Below, piece after piece: positions 38,854 through 51,889 of a stretch of DNA of 64,000 bases. Origin of the DNA: Ziziphus jujuba (taxonomy: Eukaryota > Streptophyta > Magnoliopsida > Rosales > Rhamnaceae); the NCBI RefSeq assembly GCF_031755915.1, contig NC_083379.1, positions 40,742,001 to 40,806,000 on the forward strand, in the 5' to 3' direction. How positions within the stretch are numbered: position 1 is the first letter of the stretch; each line of letters starts with the position of its first letter. Below the pieces are notes generated by a model. It was not told the origin of the DNA and ran no database searches. It saw nothing but the letters and a program-made list of their open reading frames with translations. The position numbers were made by a program, and so were the translations under genes.

Positions 38854-38869
38854 TTTTTTATACATATAC
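38854..38869. repeat. Target-site duplication of the LINE, 5' side copy
   Basis: ttttttatacatatac is identical to 21751-21766 and lies immediately outside the LINE's 5' end. The next two T also match the T run on the other side. Confidence 0.88.
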
Positions 38870-39918
38870 TTAAAAAGTGATAAAACCTACCTACACAAAT
38901 AGATTTAGGAAGTGTTAAGGATTAATTGTGTTGATATATAGATTTAAAGTGCCTAAAGCAATCAGGGATCTATAATTCAATCTATTTAGATTACTCTAAT
39001 TAAAATATTTTCTTTTTTAAAATAATATATTTTTATTTATTTATTTTTTATTGCTAAAATTCTAATTATAAATCTCAAAGATATAAAGCCATCAATTCGC
39101 TACACAATATACAATAATATTGTACGTGTATATTTTTAAAATCATTTATTTTGCAATGCAAAAACAACTTTACAGAGTTTCATAAATATTTAAAATATCT
39201 ATAATGTATTTTTTTTTTTTTTTTTTTTTTTAGTTTTTAGTATCTAAAGTTAAATTTTATTTTTTGTCTTCATGTTTCTAATCATTTCAAACTAGTTGCT
39301 ATCTTGGTGATGCCACAAGAACACCGTCGTCACTAAATCACCAACTATTATTGCCTTGACTATTATGTTAGCCGAATTTAAACAACTTAGAGATGAACTT
39401 GATTTTTAGCTGATTATATAACTCAACTAATTGAATTCGGCTCAATTTTCAATCAGGTTTCACAGATCACATACCATATATCAAGTTTCACAAGTCACAA
39501 TTCACAAATCAAAATCGAACATATTCCACTTAGCATAAATTCATCACTTATTTCCCTATGTGCATAAGAAATATAAAATAAAAAATTAAAGAAAAAAAAA
39601 ATCAAACAGAGACCGAAGTTGCTTCCTGTAAGCTGTGAGCCGTGGAATCAAGAGGAATGCAAGAGAGAGATTGCAGTGCTGCAAAAAAATAAAATAAAAA
39701 TTAAAACCTAGACGGAAGACCAGAGACATATAAGATGAGGAACAAAGTGATAAAGATAATCCTAATCTAGGGGCTTACAACAGGAAAAACAGCGCGAGAT
39801 CGGTGAGAAGAGAGAGGGAGAGAGAGCCAAGGTGGAGGGAGGGCAAAGAGAATTGTCATTAGCTTAGAGCTAGATGGCTTGCCCACAATGCTATTTGTTA
39901 AAATTCTGACAATGAAGC

Positions 39919-39953
<35 letters not shown>

Positions 39954-40208
39954 GGAAATAGAGAGAGATTTTGATAAAATTTATCAAAAATGAAAAATAT
40001 TCAATAAGAATATTAATTGAAATTTAAAAATTATAAAGTTGCATAGAGATTTTTCTCAGCAATACAACTAGCATTTCTCTTATTATGTTCTCCATGGAAA
40101 ATTTAATAGCCTCTTCAAACTTAAGCATCGAAGAATCTTCCTCTTTGGCCGGAATCCCAGAAACCTTCTTCCTATTTTACAAATTTTTAATGTTGTTTTG
40201 TCCTTCAA

Positions 40209-40251
<43 letters not shown>

Positions 40252-40930
40252 CATAATTATTCTTAATGTTGATTTTTACATCAACAAATTTTTATAGCAC
40301 CCAATATGAAAAAAAATTTAGTGCCTCTCAAATTTGTAATCCTCCACCCTCTATTATATTAATGGGATCCATTCATGTGGGTTCTTAAAGGGAGAAAAAT
40401 AGCATTTAAAATTTTTTCCGCCCAATATGCGCGCGCCACGTGCACCATATCAATCATTTTTAATTTTGAGGCTATTATATATTTTATTTGCATGTATTAG
40501 ATTTTTTTTTTTAATAAAAAGGTTATTATTAAACGCTGCTATTTGTTTAAAATGCTAATAAAAAAAATGTTTATTTTTTTGTTAAAAAAACTAATTTTGG
40601 GGATTTTTTTTGGGTGAAATAATTTTTTGAAACTCATTCATAAGCATAAGATATTGAAATTTTATTTATTTATTTACTTATTTTGGATAGGGATATTGAG
40701 AACTTGATGAAATTAAGAATTTAATAGTTGATGAGGGAACCAAACAGAGTAATTAACAGTCAATAACCAAAAAAAAAAAAATTAAAACCGATATTAACAA
40801 GAGGACAAAAAAGGATATTAATTGCCTAACGAGAAGTGGAAAAAAGAAAATATAATAATTGAATGGCCATCAACTATTATTCCCCACCCCCCTTCTCTTC
40901 TTCCCAATCAACAAAGTAGAAAAAAAATTT

Positions 40931-40967
<37 letters not shown>

Positions 40968-41034
40968 TTGTGAAAGACAACGTTTACTTTTTGAATCTGC
41001 GTATGTACACTCCATATGAAATTGTGATGGTAAA
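38870..41034. other. AT-rich spacer with long poly-A tracts
   Basis: No gene seen. It contains T and A runs of 20-35 bases near 39210, 39922-39950, 40214-40248 and 40936-40965, and a GA-rich patch near 39805-39830. Bases closest to 41034 are probably the 3'UTR of the QWRF gene. Some of the poly-A tracts may mark old retroposed fragments, but I cannot identify any. Confidence 0.5.
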
Positions 41035-44000
41035 TTATTCGTTGCTACGTCTACAATGTAATTGGATTAAGTGACCCCTTAAGCTGCACTCTTCAACCTG
41101 AAAGAGAACGAATCTTAAAATTAGTTTAAAAAATCTATTGTAAAAAAGTGATCACAGCCTAAAAACTTACATAATTATAGGGAGACAAACCTGGGATGTA
41201 TATGTTTTAGCTAAAAGATCTCCACATTCTTCGATAAAGGCCTTTTCTCCACCTACTATTCTTGCTACTTCTGTAATTAAGTTTTCCATTTCTTCACCCT
41301 GTATTTGATAACAACTTCATTATCATTCAAAGCCCAAAAGACAAACAGATGTCTGGAAGTGGAAAATAGCCAAAAACCCAATATGGTGAGAACATATTTT
41401 TGGTGAAATTGCATGTAACAAAAGCATCATCATTTGCGTTAAACGTCCTTCTAGAAATGATTTTGAAACGCCTAAAATCACTTTTAAAATGATAAAATAA
41501 AAACGCTTCCTATACTGTTTTGGCAAAAATATATATATATATATATATATATTAAAGTGCTTTTCAGTAATTTTGTTTTGGAAATAACGTCCTAGAGGAG
41601 AAGAAGTGATTCCTATGGAATCATTCTTAAACGGGCTCTAATAATTTTGCAAACCCACAATAAGTGAGAGAGAGAATACTAGTTGATGATGGCAAGGAAA
41701 AATGTACCTTGGGTATGTAGTGTTGAACATGGCCAACTATCATCTCCATCACCTTTGCTGCTGAGTTCAGTGCCTCCTCTACCTCTTTTATATCAACCTA
41801 CAAATATGTATACCATGGTTAGTGTTATCACATAGCGTAAATTGTCATTTGAGAACCGTAAATTAATTGGGTAACAAACAAAAACAAACCTTAACATTCC
41901 CGCTGATTGGAATTTGAAGAGAGGCATTAGACAAAGCTTGAACTGTTTCAGCCAGAGAGATTGAATAATCCCCTTCAAAAGCAGACCACTTGTCCAAGTA
42001 TGGAATCTGTAACAATGTCCACAATGATATTCGAGTTCAAACACAACTAAAGATGTTTTGTAAAGCAGATGGAAGGACAAGTGTTAGCGTTTTAGTCATA
42101 GGAGTGAGACACCATTTAAATACCATATGGTCAATGACTTGCACTTACATGAAAGTATAGGTTATGCATAATTGAAATTGTTAATGACGCCTAAAGAAGA
42201 TAACATACTATAAAAAGTCACCAATTCCAAAGCATAAAAAAGCAATCATCAACAGCTGGAAGCCTTACTTGAGCCTCAAGAATGGCTGATAGAGTCTTTG
42301 TTCTTTGCAAAATCCCAAGTTCTATCCGTTTCCTTACCACAGAATCATATAGCTCTGATATCTTTACCCCAAGAGAACAAAGTTTTTTCTACAAGGTAAA
42401 AGGAGAAAACAGAAATCAATTTGATTTTATTAAGATTCAAGAGTAAATTAATGAACAAAAGAAAACACATTCCTTCAATCAAAAGTTTCTCAACAAGGAA
42501 GAGGGAATTTCTACGAAGTTCTCTGACACATTTTGAGTGTGCATTTTCTTTACCATAATCTAAGCCTCATAAAGTTTAAGCAAAGCGCTCATAAGGATGA
42601 GTATGAGAATTCGGAATGACAAGACTACAAATGATGCTATTTAACCCATATTTTTAATAAAATTAACCAGTTCAACACATAATCAAGCTCGATCTCTTTT
42701 CGCCCTTCTGTTTGGAATAAAGTAATAACTTTCATAATTACAACAGTATAGAGTATTCGTTTAGCTTATCCTACACCCCATCATACTTTGAACATCACAT
42801 TTTCCAGTAAAATAATAAATTTAGATACAGAAAATACTTCGTAATGCCGAAAGTATAATTTGGTGGAAATAAACAAAAAGAACAAAGCGGGACAGTTACT
42901 GACCTCTGTTTCTCTCTGCTGAGCTTGCATTGAAACCTGTGCTCTGGCATTAGCATATCTCCATTGTATATAGCGGTTGTGAAACAATCTCAAGGAATGC
43001 ACATCTTCCTGATGGCTAGAAACTTTCTTAGCCTTCCTTGTATCTGTCCCCATCTTCGCACCTGCACATGGAGGGACTGGAGGCAGACATATACCCCCCA
43101 TCTTGGCAGAGTTTGCTTGTTGCTTCATGACAGCAGATGTCAATTTTTCACTTCCGTCTATTGATTGAAACGGCGAGGTATCGGAACTCGATGGCGACGA
43201 AGACGGCAAATTCAGAGAACGAGAGCAAGTGGCATTACCATTACCACCAGCTCTATTGAGAGTTTTGTCAGACCGATATCTACTGGGAACGACAATCACC
43301 ATATTTGCCTCAGGCATGGAAGAAGTTCGAAAATCCGAGAGGGACCGAGAAGTGCAGCCTACTAGATCAGATACCTGGTTCTCCTGGGGTCCATCATCTT
43401 GGGTAGTGGAAGAAGTGGGATGGTTGCTGGTGGTCGGTTGAGAAGGCAACGACGTGACGCTCGACTGCAAGAGCTTAGCAGCCGCTGAGTTCGTCATGTT
43501 GGTAGAAGTACGCTGCTGCATCAGCCTGAATCTCGACGACGAAGACGTCATCGTTGTCCTATCCATACTAGCAGTAACCATGGGTGTGTCGGGCCTTGAA
43601 GGCGTTGCGAAATTGTTAGCACCTCCTCTTCCCGGGCAGGTTGTTTTCAATGAATTCTGCTGGTGGGTTTGTTGTCTTCCAACTCCATTCTCTTTCAAAA
43701 GCTTAGCAGAACGCTGTTTCCTAAGGGTGAGGGTGGACTGGATCTGCTCCAAGTGAAAAGGGGTTTCCGAGGACTGAATCGGAAGAGGAGGGTGGTCGGT
43801 GCCGGAAGGCCTACTGTTCTCGTCGGAGGAGGGTAAGTTTTCCATGTCGAGCTGTCTTCGTCGCCTTTGCAAGGAAGTGGAACGCTGCTGCTGCCTGGAT
43901 TGATTTTCCAAAAGATTTGGGGATTGAACTGAGACAGTGTGGTGTTGTTTGGGAATTGGGGATTTGGAAGGCAAGAGATGGGGAAGATCAGAAGAAGAAG

Positions 44001-44178
44001 AAGAAGAAGAGATCAGCGGAGACATGAATCTGGAGCTGACCTCTCTGACTCTGGGTCTTCGATGTTGGGTTGGTGGCGGCGGAGGAGGTGGTGGTGCAGA
44101 AATTGATGTTGACGATGGTGCCGAACCAGCATCAACCGCAGTTGGGGACGCACAGACTTCAACCACCAATTCACCCAT
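41035..44178 (-). CDS. QWRF-motif protein (AUG8/EDE1-like microtubule-associated protein)
   Basis: Six exons: 44178-42904, 42388-42269, 42006-41890, 41797-41708, 41298-41191, 41097-41035, all GT-AG and joining to 590 residues. The first ~370 residues are Ser/Pro/Arg-rich and disordered, with a poly-Pro run, the conserved VREVSSRFMSP block and SLQRRRRQLD. The C-terminal region is the plant QWRF/DUF566 domain, with the motif as IQWRYANARAQ near residue 404 (Tyr in place of the usual Phe), then KKLCSLGVKISELYDSV, a helical stretch, and the end CSLRGHLIQL. Family members include AUG8, a microtubule-binding subunit of augmin, and EDE1, needed for endosperm microtubules; the exact orthologue is uncertain. 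An in-frame ATG 19 codons upstream (44235) could be used, but MGELVVEV looks like the natural start. Confidence 0.88.
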
Positions 44179-44235
44179 ATTTTTTTTATTCCGATCAGAG
44201 ATGAGAAGCAAATGGGAATTTCTGAAATTGGGCAA

Positions 44236-45997
44236 TTTTCCTTTTTTTTTCTTTTCTTTTTCTGGGTAAAAAGAAAATCAGTGGGTTATGGGTATAATGA
44301 GGTTGGTTGGTTCTGAGGTCTACTCCTTCGGATTCTTTTGCCAATCCAAAGGAGAATGATTGTGCTGCTACAAGGAAAACCCAAAAGAGAGCGAGAAAAC
44401 GAAGGATATGGCCTACTGCAAAAAAAAAAAGAAAAAACAAAAAAAGAAAAAAAAAAAGAAAAGAAACGGAGCAACTAGCCGTTGGAGGAGAGAGGTATCA
44501 ATAACGGTTGTATTTTTCAAAAGCAGAGAAAGGAGCTGCGTGTCACTGGTTTACCGTGCCAACACTCATTAAACAATTATAACTATTCATTCATTACTAA
44601 ATCAATGGTAAATTATTTACCCCCAAAAAAAAAAATAAAAATTCAACGGTAAGTTGAAACAAATATAATAATAATTATTATTACAAGTATTTCTAAAATT
44701 TTCCCTTTTTTTTTTTCTCATTTATCGCTGAAAATTTTATATTATTATATAACATGTCGTTTAACCAAATAAACCGATTTAACAAAAGAATTGGATCGTG
44801 TTAAGAATGGATGGCAACATTATAATAATTTCTTTTCGTTGTTTTTCGGTATACACATAAGTGATGGGTTATGTTACATTGACCTGGGAAGAAATTAAAT
44901 TAAAAACTTCGCTAATTTATTTTATATATTAACGTCCTTGCTGAAATAATGTCCATGTTACAATTAAAACACTTCAAACGTGTTCATTCCAACGAAGAGG
45001 AAAAAATTAACTCTTTAAGAACTTCTAATTTATTTCCCTGTAAGAGCATTTTATAGAATTTAAAAACAGAGCAATTTGACATACTGCCATATTTCGATCC
45101 CATTAAACAATTTATTCGCACCGCACAACTAATAACCGAGATAGTTAATAGAGCAATTTACTCGTCTAAAAACCACCCTGATTTCTCTGTTGGGTAGCAG
45201 ATTAAATAGCTTAAAAAGAGGTCGATCATGGCGATGAAAACACAGAATTAATAGATTTCTCCTCTCCCAAAGGAAAGACGCCGAATATGCCAGATATTCA
45301 AATGCAAGAAAAGAAAGAAAACCTGAAAAAGTAATAAATTTTGCAAATTTTGGTAAAGTAGGTACAACCCATTATTTACAAATTCTATTTGAACGGATCA
45401 GGCGTGTTTATAATCGATATGATTGGAAAACTTGAGAATATATGCCGGACGGTGCTGCAGACCAAAATATTCTCCAATCCAATCATCCTCCTCTGTTGGT
45501 CATATTAATATTCCTATATAAGCTGAAAAACAATATCATGTATGTTGTTGTGCCACCACCTACCAGCTATTCCTGCGGCATCATCAAGTCCGTAGGTTAT
45601 ATGTATATACAAGTCCACTCTCTCCCATCATTTGCGTTTCTCAACTAAATATCAACCTGAAAGAACACTTGCAACTGACAAGAGTGTTGAAGAGTGGAGT
45701 CACAGTAGATGCTATCCACGACCATGGAAACTCCCCCTTCTAGTAATTGGTATCTGCACCTCTGTTGAAATGAAAAATAATAAATAATAACTATAATTAC
45801 CTAAAACGGGCTATGCATACAGCAGAAATCTCAGACAAGGGAACTGAAATTTATATCAGTGGGCTTTGATGCAAGCTTGTGGATTTGATGCACCTCCTGT
45901 CTAAGATATGCATCCTAAAAGACTATTTACATGGGAAATAAAAGAAATTATTTCCATTTGATGGCAGAATAACTTGGAAGTAGACTAAAGATTCATG
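44236..45997. other. Spacer between the QWRF gene and the antiporter gene
   Basis: Contains the QWRF upstream region (CT-rich on the gene strand near 44400-44470) and AT-rich DNA. The part next to 45997 is probably antiporter 3'UTR. No coding or repeat structure recognised. Confidence 0.5.
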
Positions 45998-48900
45998 TCA
46001 AGTTTGTTTACCATTCTCATCATCTTCATCTCCATTTTGACTTGTAAAGAATGGAGTAAGGTAGTTCCGATCTAATGCTGTAAAAGATGCAGCGCTGCAA
46101 GAGGCAGAAGTATACAAGCTTAGAAAATGAACTAGTATGAAAGCCAGGTTCTATAATGATGACACTGTTCACCTATATCCAGAAATTACCTTTTGTGGAA
46201 CTCTTTAAGTTTCATCTTTATCCTGCTCCCTGACGATGATTCCTCATCATCATCATAAGAAGGAGCAATATAACGATTGTTCACTTCAAAACTCTGGAGG
46301 GAAAAGTCAAAGAAAAAGAAAAATCCATGTCAGAACAATAAGCTTTTACTGAGTAACAAGATCATTGTGAAACTAGCAACAGGATCCTGCATCGACTATG
46401 TGAAATCTAACATTGTGACAGTGAATAAAAAATGAACGACAATGATAAATCTACAATCGACAAATATAGAAATAAACATATTGGTTGCCAATCAAAGACC
46501 AAGGCACATGCAGCTAGGGCTGTAGCCAAACCAGAAGACAAACAAATTCTCCCCTCCCCTCCTTTATTTTAGTCTGCAAATCAACATGCAAAGTCCTCAA
46601 AGCCTAAAGCACTTCAAATTATCCTCCAGCAACCCAAGGACATCAATGAAATATGACAGTGTACCTCTTCAAGAAGAAAAACTGCAAGCATTTTGTATTT
46701 GTAGGTTTCATAAAACCCAGCTTACCAACTAGACAACGTCAGCAGCTTACATAATCATTCCTAAACATGCATTTAGTTTTTAGATGACAAGTGTAAATCA
46801 TGATAATAAGTCTTGCATTCATGTACAATAAATATATAGTAATATTTTCTGGTCAAGAAATGCAAAGATATAGTAATTAAGAAGTACAGCTGCATCTTTT
46901 TGCAATACTTACTTCACCTACTGGACCAACATGGCCATCACCTACAACTTCTAAAGCTTCAAGCATTGTACCTGTTGAACCTCCAATCAGTAATACCTGA
47001 GACAATGGTAGATCACTCAATGCAAATCACACAGATACCATGTTCCATATTCTGCATTTAAAATTATTTAAATACACTCAAGTGGAGAAGGTATTACATA
47101 AGAAATACTGTGCATAAATTCCTCATAGGGTGTGTTTCTTATTTTGGTGACTTGACATTACATTGATGATTGAATAATTTATTGATAATTGATAGAAGAG
47201 TCACATGGCCTAATATAGTAGAAAAAGAAGGATATTTGATGCATAATTGAGAAGCAAAATGTGCTAATTCATATACAAAAGAAAAAAGGTGAATCGGTGA
47301 TTCCAAACTTCCAATCAAGTTGAAGGTGTTACAAGGACAGCTGTTTTTAGCAAACCAATGAATCAATCTAATCATGTAATGGTATTAGAAAGCTGAATGG
47401 CAAAGAAAGATTCACAAATCAAACTGTCATTAGCCTAATTTTTTACTATGTAGGATTCTCTAGGTTACATGAACCTGTATAAGGCAGTAGGACGATCTAC
47501 AACCCGTGAGAATGTTGAAGAAATTAATAATTAACCTACCACACACCACTTGTATAATAATTTAAAGGAATAACAGGGAAAGAAGAATTATCTGTCGCAA
47601 TTCAAAAGTTTTGAACTCAGATACGAATCATAAACCGAGGATGAGGTATGTAATCTATCTTCACCAGACATTAAATTTATGTTTTAATGTTTAATGTTTT
47701 AAATAAGTGATGGTTAAAGTAAGAATTAAGGTCAATTAATTTGCCCACCGTCAGAACGACTATTGCAGTAGTAGCAGTGAATATAGTCTGGCCATGCCCA
47801 TCCGGAAGATCATGAACTGATTGAAGAGCAAGCGCAAAAGCCATAGCCCCTCGAAGTCCTACTCATGCCAACAAATCATTATAAGGCAGTAGACAATTTA
47901 AAAAAAAAAAATTCAAAAAATCAGCAATTTATTCTCTTCTTACCACTGTACCAAAGTGCTTTCAGATGTTTTAACGGTATTTGTCTATTTGCAGGTCGAA
48001 CCAAATTAACCAAATACCCACATGAAAAGACATTTGCTGCCCTACAACAAACGATTGCAAAACATTGTCAACAAATATGGAAAGTTACAATAATTTCATT
48101 CATATTGAGAGGAAATAATTACTAGGAAAAATGTATTAGGAAGGTAAGAATGATAATAATATAATTGTGAGAAATTCATTATTGAAGACTCATTAAATAC
48201 AACAGTCCTTACCTTGCAACTATAATAAATATCTAGGGCAACACGCAAGTTAAGGAACAACACAAAGTCTCTTTTCACAGAAAATAATTATAACTATACT
48301 CATAGACGGATAAGGAAGGATACAATTGAGAAAAAAATGAATCCAACATGTGACCAGCTATGTTGTTCCATGGCAATATCAAAGCCCATGTATATAAATC
48401 TGCAAAACAGAGAAATATTTCAAGACAAAATATAGAGGTCTTATGTGCTCAGAAAATTCAATCATTTGTTATACGATAATGACAAAGGAGAACTCCCTTA
48501 CACAAATGTCTCAGCTAGTGATGATAACAAGTGGAAAAAGGCAGATGCAAACTGCTGAGAACTTTCTGACAAATTTGAAAATGTGTAGTGCTTCATGACC
48601 TAGAAAAATAAAATTGATACTTTCAGAACAAAGATACCAACATATAATAAGTAATTAACCCTGAAAGCTATAAACTTCCACTTACAATTCCTGTGAATAA
48701 TATTGACACTATACCCGAGAGGCCAAGGCCTTCAGCAAGCATGTACCTGATGATAAAATAATTTTACATTAAATCATAGACCATAAATCAGAAACCAATC
48801 TCACAGAAAGTTGAAAAAAAAAAATATCAAGGAGATTACTTACGAGAAATATGGAAAAAGAACAAAAAGACAACACTCCAAGTTCTGAAGACTGAACAGC

Positions 48901-51211
48901 AGGGAAAACAAAATATATTATGGTCATAAATGTACTGATATATCATGATCAACAAAAATTTGGAAGCAAAAGAAATGTTATCTCATACTTACTTGTCAAT
49001 ATCTAATCCTGCATACTTAAAAAGGTTCTAGGAATTAAGGTTTAACAAAATATTATGTGTGTGTGTGTGTGTAAACTTTACTAGAAGAAAAATGCCTGCA
49101 GCTTAAAAACTATTGATTAAAAGGATATTAAAGCAGAGATAAATCCAACTCCAACACCTGCAGAGAAAAATAGTATTTTGTGCATATTAGTAAAGTTTGA
49201 AAAAGAATATCACAGTAATAAAAATAGAACAATTAATATGAACTTAGACCTGCTGACATTGAACCCGCAAAGGTCTCCAGAAACCTGACAATCACCATGA
49301 AGAAATTTTGTCCTGATGCATGACTTCTTACCATGGACATTGTCCTGCACACCATAAAAGTTCTTAGAAATGAACTTCAAATTTCTTCCAACTGCTGGAT
49401 GGAAGAAAGGACCCAAAAACAAAAAAACAAAACACAAAAAACTAACATACCTGTACAAGGAAATTGCCATCTACAAACATACAAAAACAATATCCAGCAC
49501 AGTCAATTTTTAAACAACAGATAGATCAAGAACATGGAGTTTCAATAGCAGAGCAGTAAAAACTTACCGCATCATTCAACACAGACTCTCCGAACACCAA
49601 GGCATAAAGGTTCATATCTGTACCAAGTTCCTGCAATTAAGGACATCACAAGAATGCATAAAACAAGATGATGTGTTGCCACATTGTACAGCGAGGATGC
49701 GACAAACTTAGAAATTTTGCTACCTAAAATTGTTTATGGATAACTTTCTTCAAATCACACCTTAATTCATCTCTACTCAATCTTTTCTTCTAACTTTCAC
49801 CTCAAATTTTATTACTGTTATCGTAAGATTAAACTGCTAAAGTGCATGCACAACATGATATGAACAGAGGTAACAAAATGCTTATGGGTTCGTTCGTATC
49901 GAGCCTTTTCCTTGGTTGTGAAATTTGGGGTTCAGAAAAAAGTGTACACCATAGTCATAGAATTACAAAAACACATATAAAGTGCATATAAAAGGAGCAT
50001 TAAGGTCACCTGAAATATGGACAAAACAGTGACAGGATCAGTGGCCGAAATAAGAGAACCGAACATCAGACACTCCACAAATGGAAGCCTGTACATGAGG
50101 AAGACCAGACCACCAAGGTAGCTGCAACATGAAATAGTAAAAGAAAAAATTTTAAAAAAAAAAAACTTAGAGAGGAGGAAGAGAAACACTAACATAATTA
50201 TTTTTTTAGACCAAAAAAAAAAAAAAAAAAACATAAAAAAAGATTTATTCTTAAATGAAGAGACTTACACCAAAATACCAGTGACAATTGAAGCTATAAA
50301 GGTGCCTAGGATAGCAAAGGTGACAATGGCTCCAAAGTTTGAGAAGAAGGGTTTCTAGGAAAATGGAAGCCATGAAGAGTAAACCACATCAGAAAAAGGG
50401 TGGCAACTTCAAGGTAATTGGAACAAAATGATTCATTTAATCTACAAGCAAAAAACCTAGACAGAGTTATGAAGAGACTTACAGGTGAAAGACTGAACCC
50501 CGACTGAGTAATCACAAAAAAGAGTCAAGGAAAACAAAATATATAGCGAGTGAGCTCAATTAACTTAGATTCTTACAAGTATGAAAAACAAAAAAATCAA
50601 AATAATAACAAATATTGGGGGAAAAATAAAGAATCAGGATATAATATGATGGGAGGTAAGAGGAAGAGGAAGAAAAATTCCTCGTGAAAATTGAACCACG
50701 CCCTGCATAAATTAACGGAAAAGAGGATTCAATAATGAAAGCCAGAATCAAACTTTTCGGGGGTTTTAGAATTAATTAATGACAAAGAGGACCTGATACT
50801 AGTTTCAGTATCTGAGATGTTAGCAAGTACACCAACAATTAAACCTGCCACAAAACTCGTACCGTAAAAAAATAAAAAATGAAAAAAATTAAACACAATT
50901 TCTACACCATTTTTTTTCCAATCTAATAAACAACAAAAAGAACAAACAGGTGGATGAGATTTGATTAATGATGATGGCGTTTTTGTCTGACCTATCAAAA
51001 GAGAAGCACTGGCTTCAGGAAGATAGTAGAATTTGTGACGGCGAAGGACATGACCTAGAACGAAAGAGAGAACAAGCATCATGATCTGAAGAAGGATTCC
51101 GACACCGGCGGCTTGCTGTTCCTTCCCCGGAGCCGGAGGAGGACTGACGCTGCCGTTTTGATTCGCCGGCGAAATCTGCATGGCGAGAAGTTGTCCATCC
51201 TCCATTCCCAT
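45998..51211 (-). CDS. NHX6: Endosomal Na+(K+)/H+ antiporter, NHX5/NHX6 class
   Basis: I trace 21 coding exons, joining to 529 residues: 51211-50992, 50844-50793, 50702-50643, 50507-50483, 50354-50269, 50121-50010, 49630-49568, 49470-49451, 49344-49250, 49157-49129, 49024-48993, 48891-48844, 48746-48686, 48599-48502, 48399-48324, 48232-48213, 48041-47944, 47858-47749, 46996-46913, 46293-46190, 46094-45998. The product has the multi-pass CPA1 fold: [20 protein letters not shown], the amiloride-site-like [12 protein letters not shown], the ion-binding region [24 protein letters not shown], and [17 protein letters not shown]. The cytosolic tail ends with [20 protein letters not shown]. Class members exchange K+ or Na+ for H+ in Golgi and endosomes. 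Three introns are U12-type (separate entries). A second Met two codons on (51205) is an equally possible start. Confidence 0.9.
48233..48323 (-). other. U12-type GT-AG intron in the NHX gene
   Basis: The donor on the minus strand is gtatccttcc, fitting the U12 GT-subtype consensus. Near the 3' end ttccttaac matches the U12 branch-site consensus exactly, 16 bases before the junction ccctag. It joins IFFSI to IFIIVAR in phase 0. Confidence 0.8.
49025..49128 (-). other. U12-type AT-AC intron in the NHX gene (second AT-AC)
   Basis: The minus-strand donor atatccttttaa matches the U12 AT-subtype consensus and the intron ends cctagaac. The branch site (ccttaat, about 10 bases upstream) is weaker than in the other two. 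Splicing gives the expected [15 protein letters not shown] with no codon gain or loss; no GT-AG choice restores this frame. Confidence 0.8.
50508..50642 (-). other. U12-type AT-AC intron in the NHX gene (first AT-AC)
   Basis: The minus-strand donor atatcctgat and the end gtgattac are the AT and AC termini. ttccttgac, a perfect U12 branch consensus, lies about 20 bases from the 3' end. Splicing joins PPIIF to QSGFSLSP in the middle of a Phe codon. Confidence 0.85.
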
Positions 51212-51847
51212 TTTTTGGACTTTGGAGACAATGGACTCACGAAGAAACCAAAGAAGACCCCCTCCCCCCCAACGATTCGCCTTTTCTTTTTTCCCTCCTC
51301 AAGTCCTCGGCGACGATTTTTCGTTAGCCCCTTTTGTTTTTGTGTTTTTTTTTTTTTCAAATTTTTTAAATTTTATTTTGTCTTCTTATTCTTCCGAGTC
51401 TTCTTCTCCTCTCCAACTATTACCTTTTTCCTCTGCTTATTCACGCAACGCGAGCGCACCTAAAAAGAAAAATGTACATACTTTTCAAATATTCCAGCTG
51501 GACCGGGTCCGTTGACGGGAAAATCGATTAACCCGACCCGTACATAAATTATTATTGTATATATATATATATTCTTTTTTATAAGATGACTCACAATCAT
51601 AATCAATCCTCAAGAAACAGAAATAACAAAGTGGCATTAATTAAGGAACGTTAGAAAGAAACAAAAAATAAACTTTTGTTGGTTCACTTATTCCACACCA
51701 GATGTTACATGTTCTTTTTTTTTTTCAAACTTTTGAATAGTATGCAAACCAAAAATAAACTTTTCAATATCTAAAATCAAGATATGCATCCATGCTTGAA
51801 TTTCACATCCTCAGGTACCTCTGTCAACTGTAATTAGTTTCCTACAA

Positions 51848-51889
<42 letters not shown>

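Noticed and set aside
44286..44572. Lys-rich and Phe-rich open frames upstream of the QWRF gene
   Set aside because: They are translations of a long A/G-rich (or C/T-rich) tract in the promoter region.
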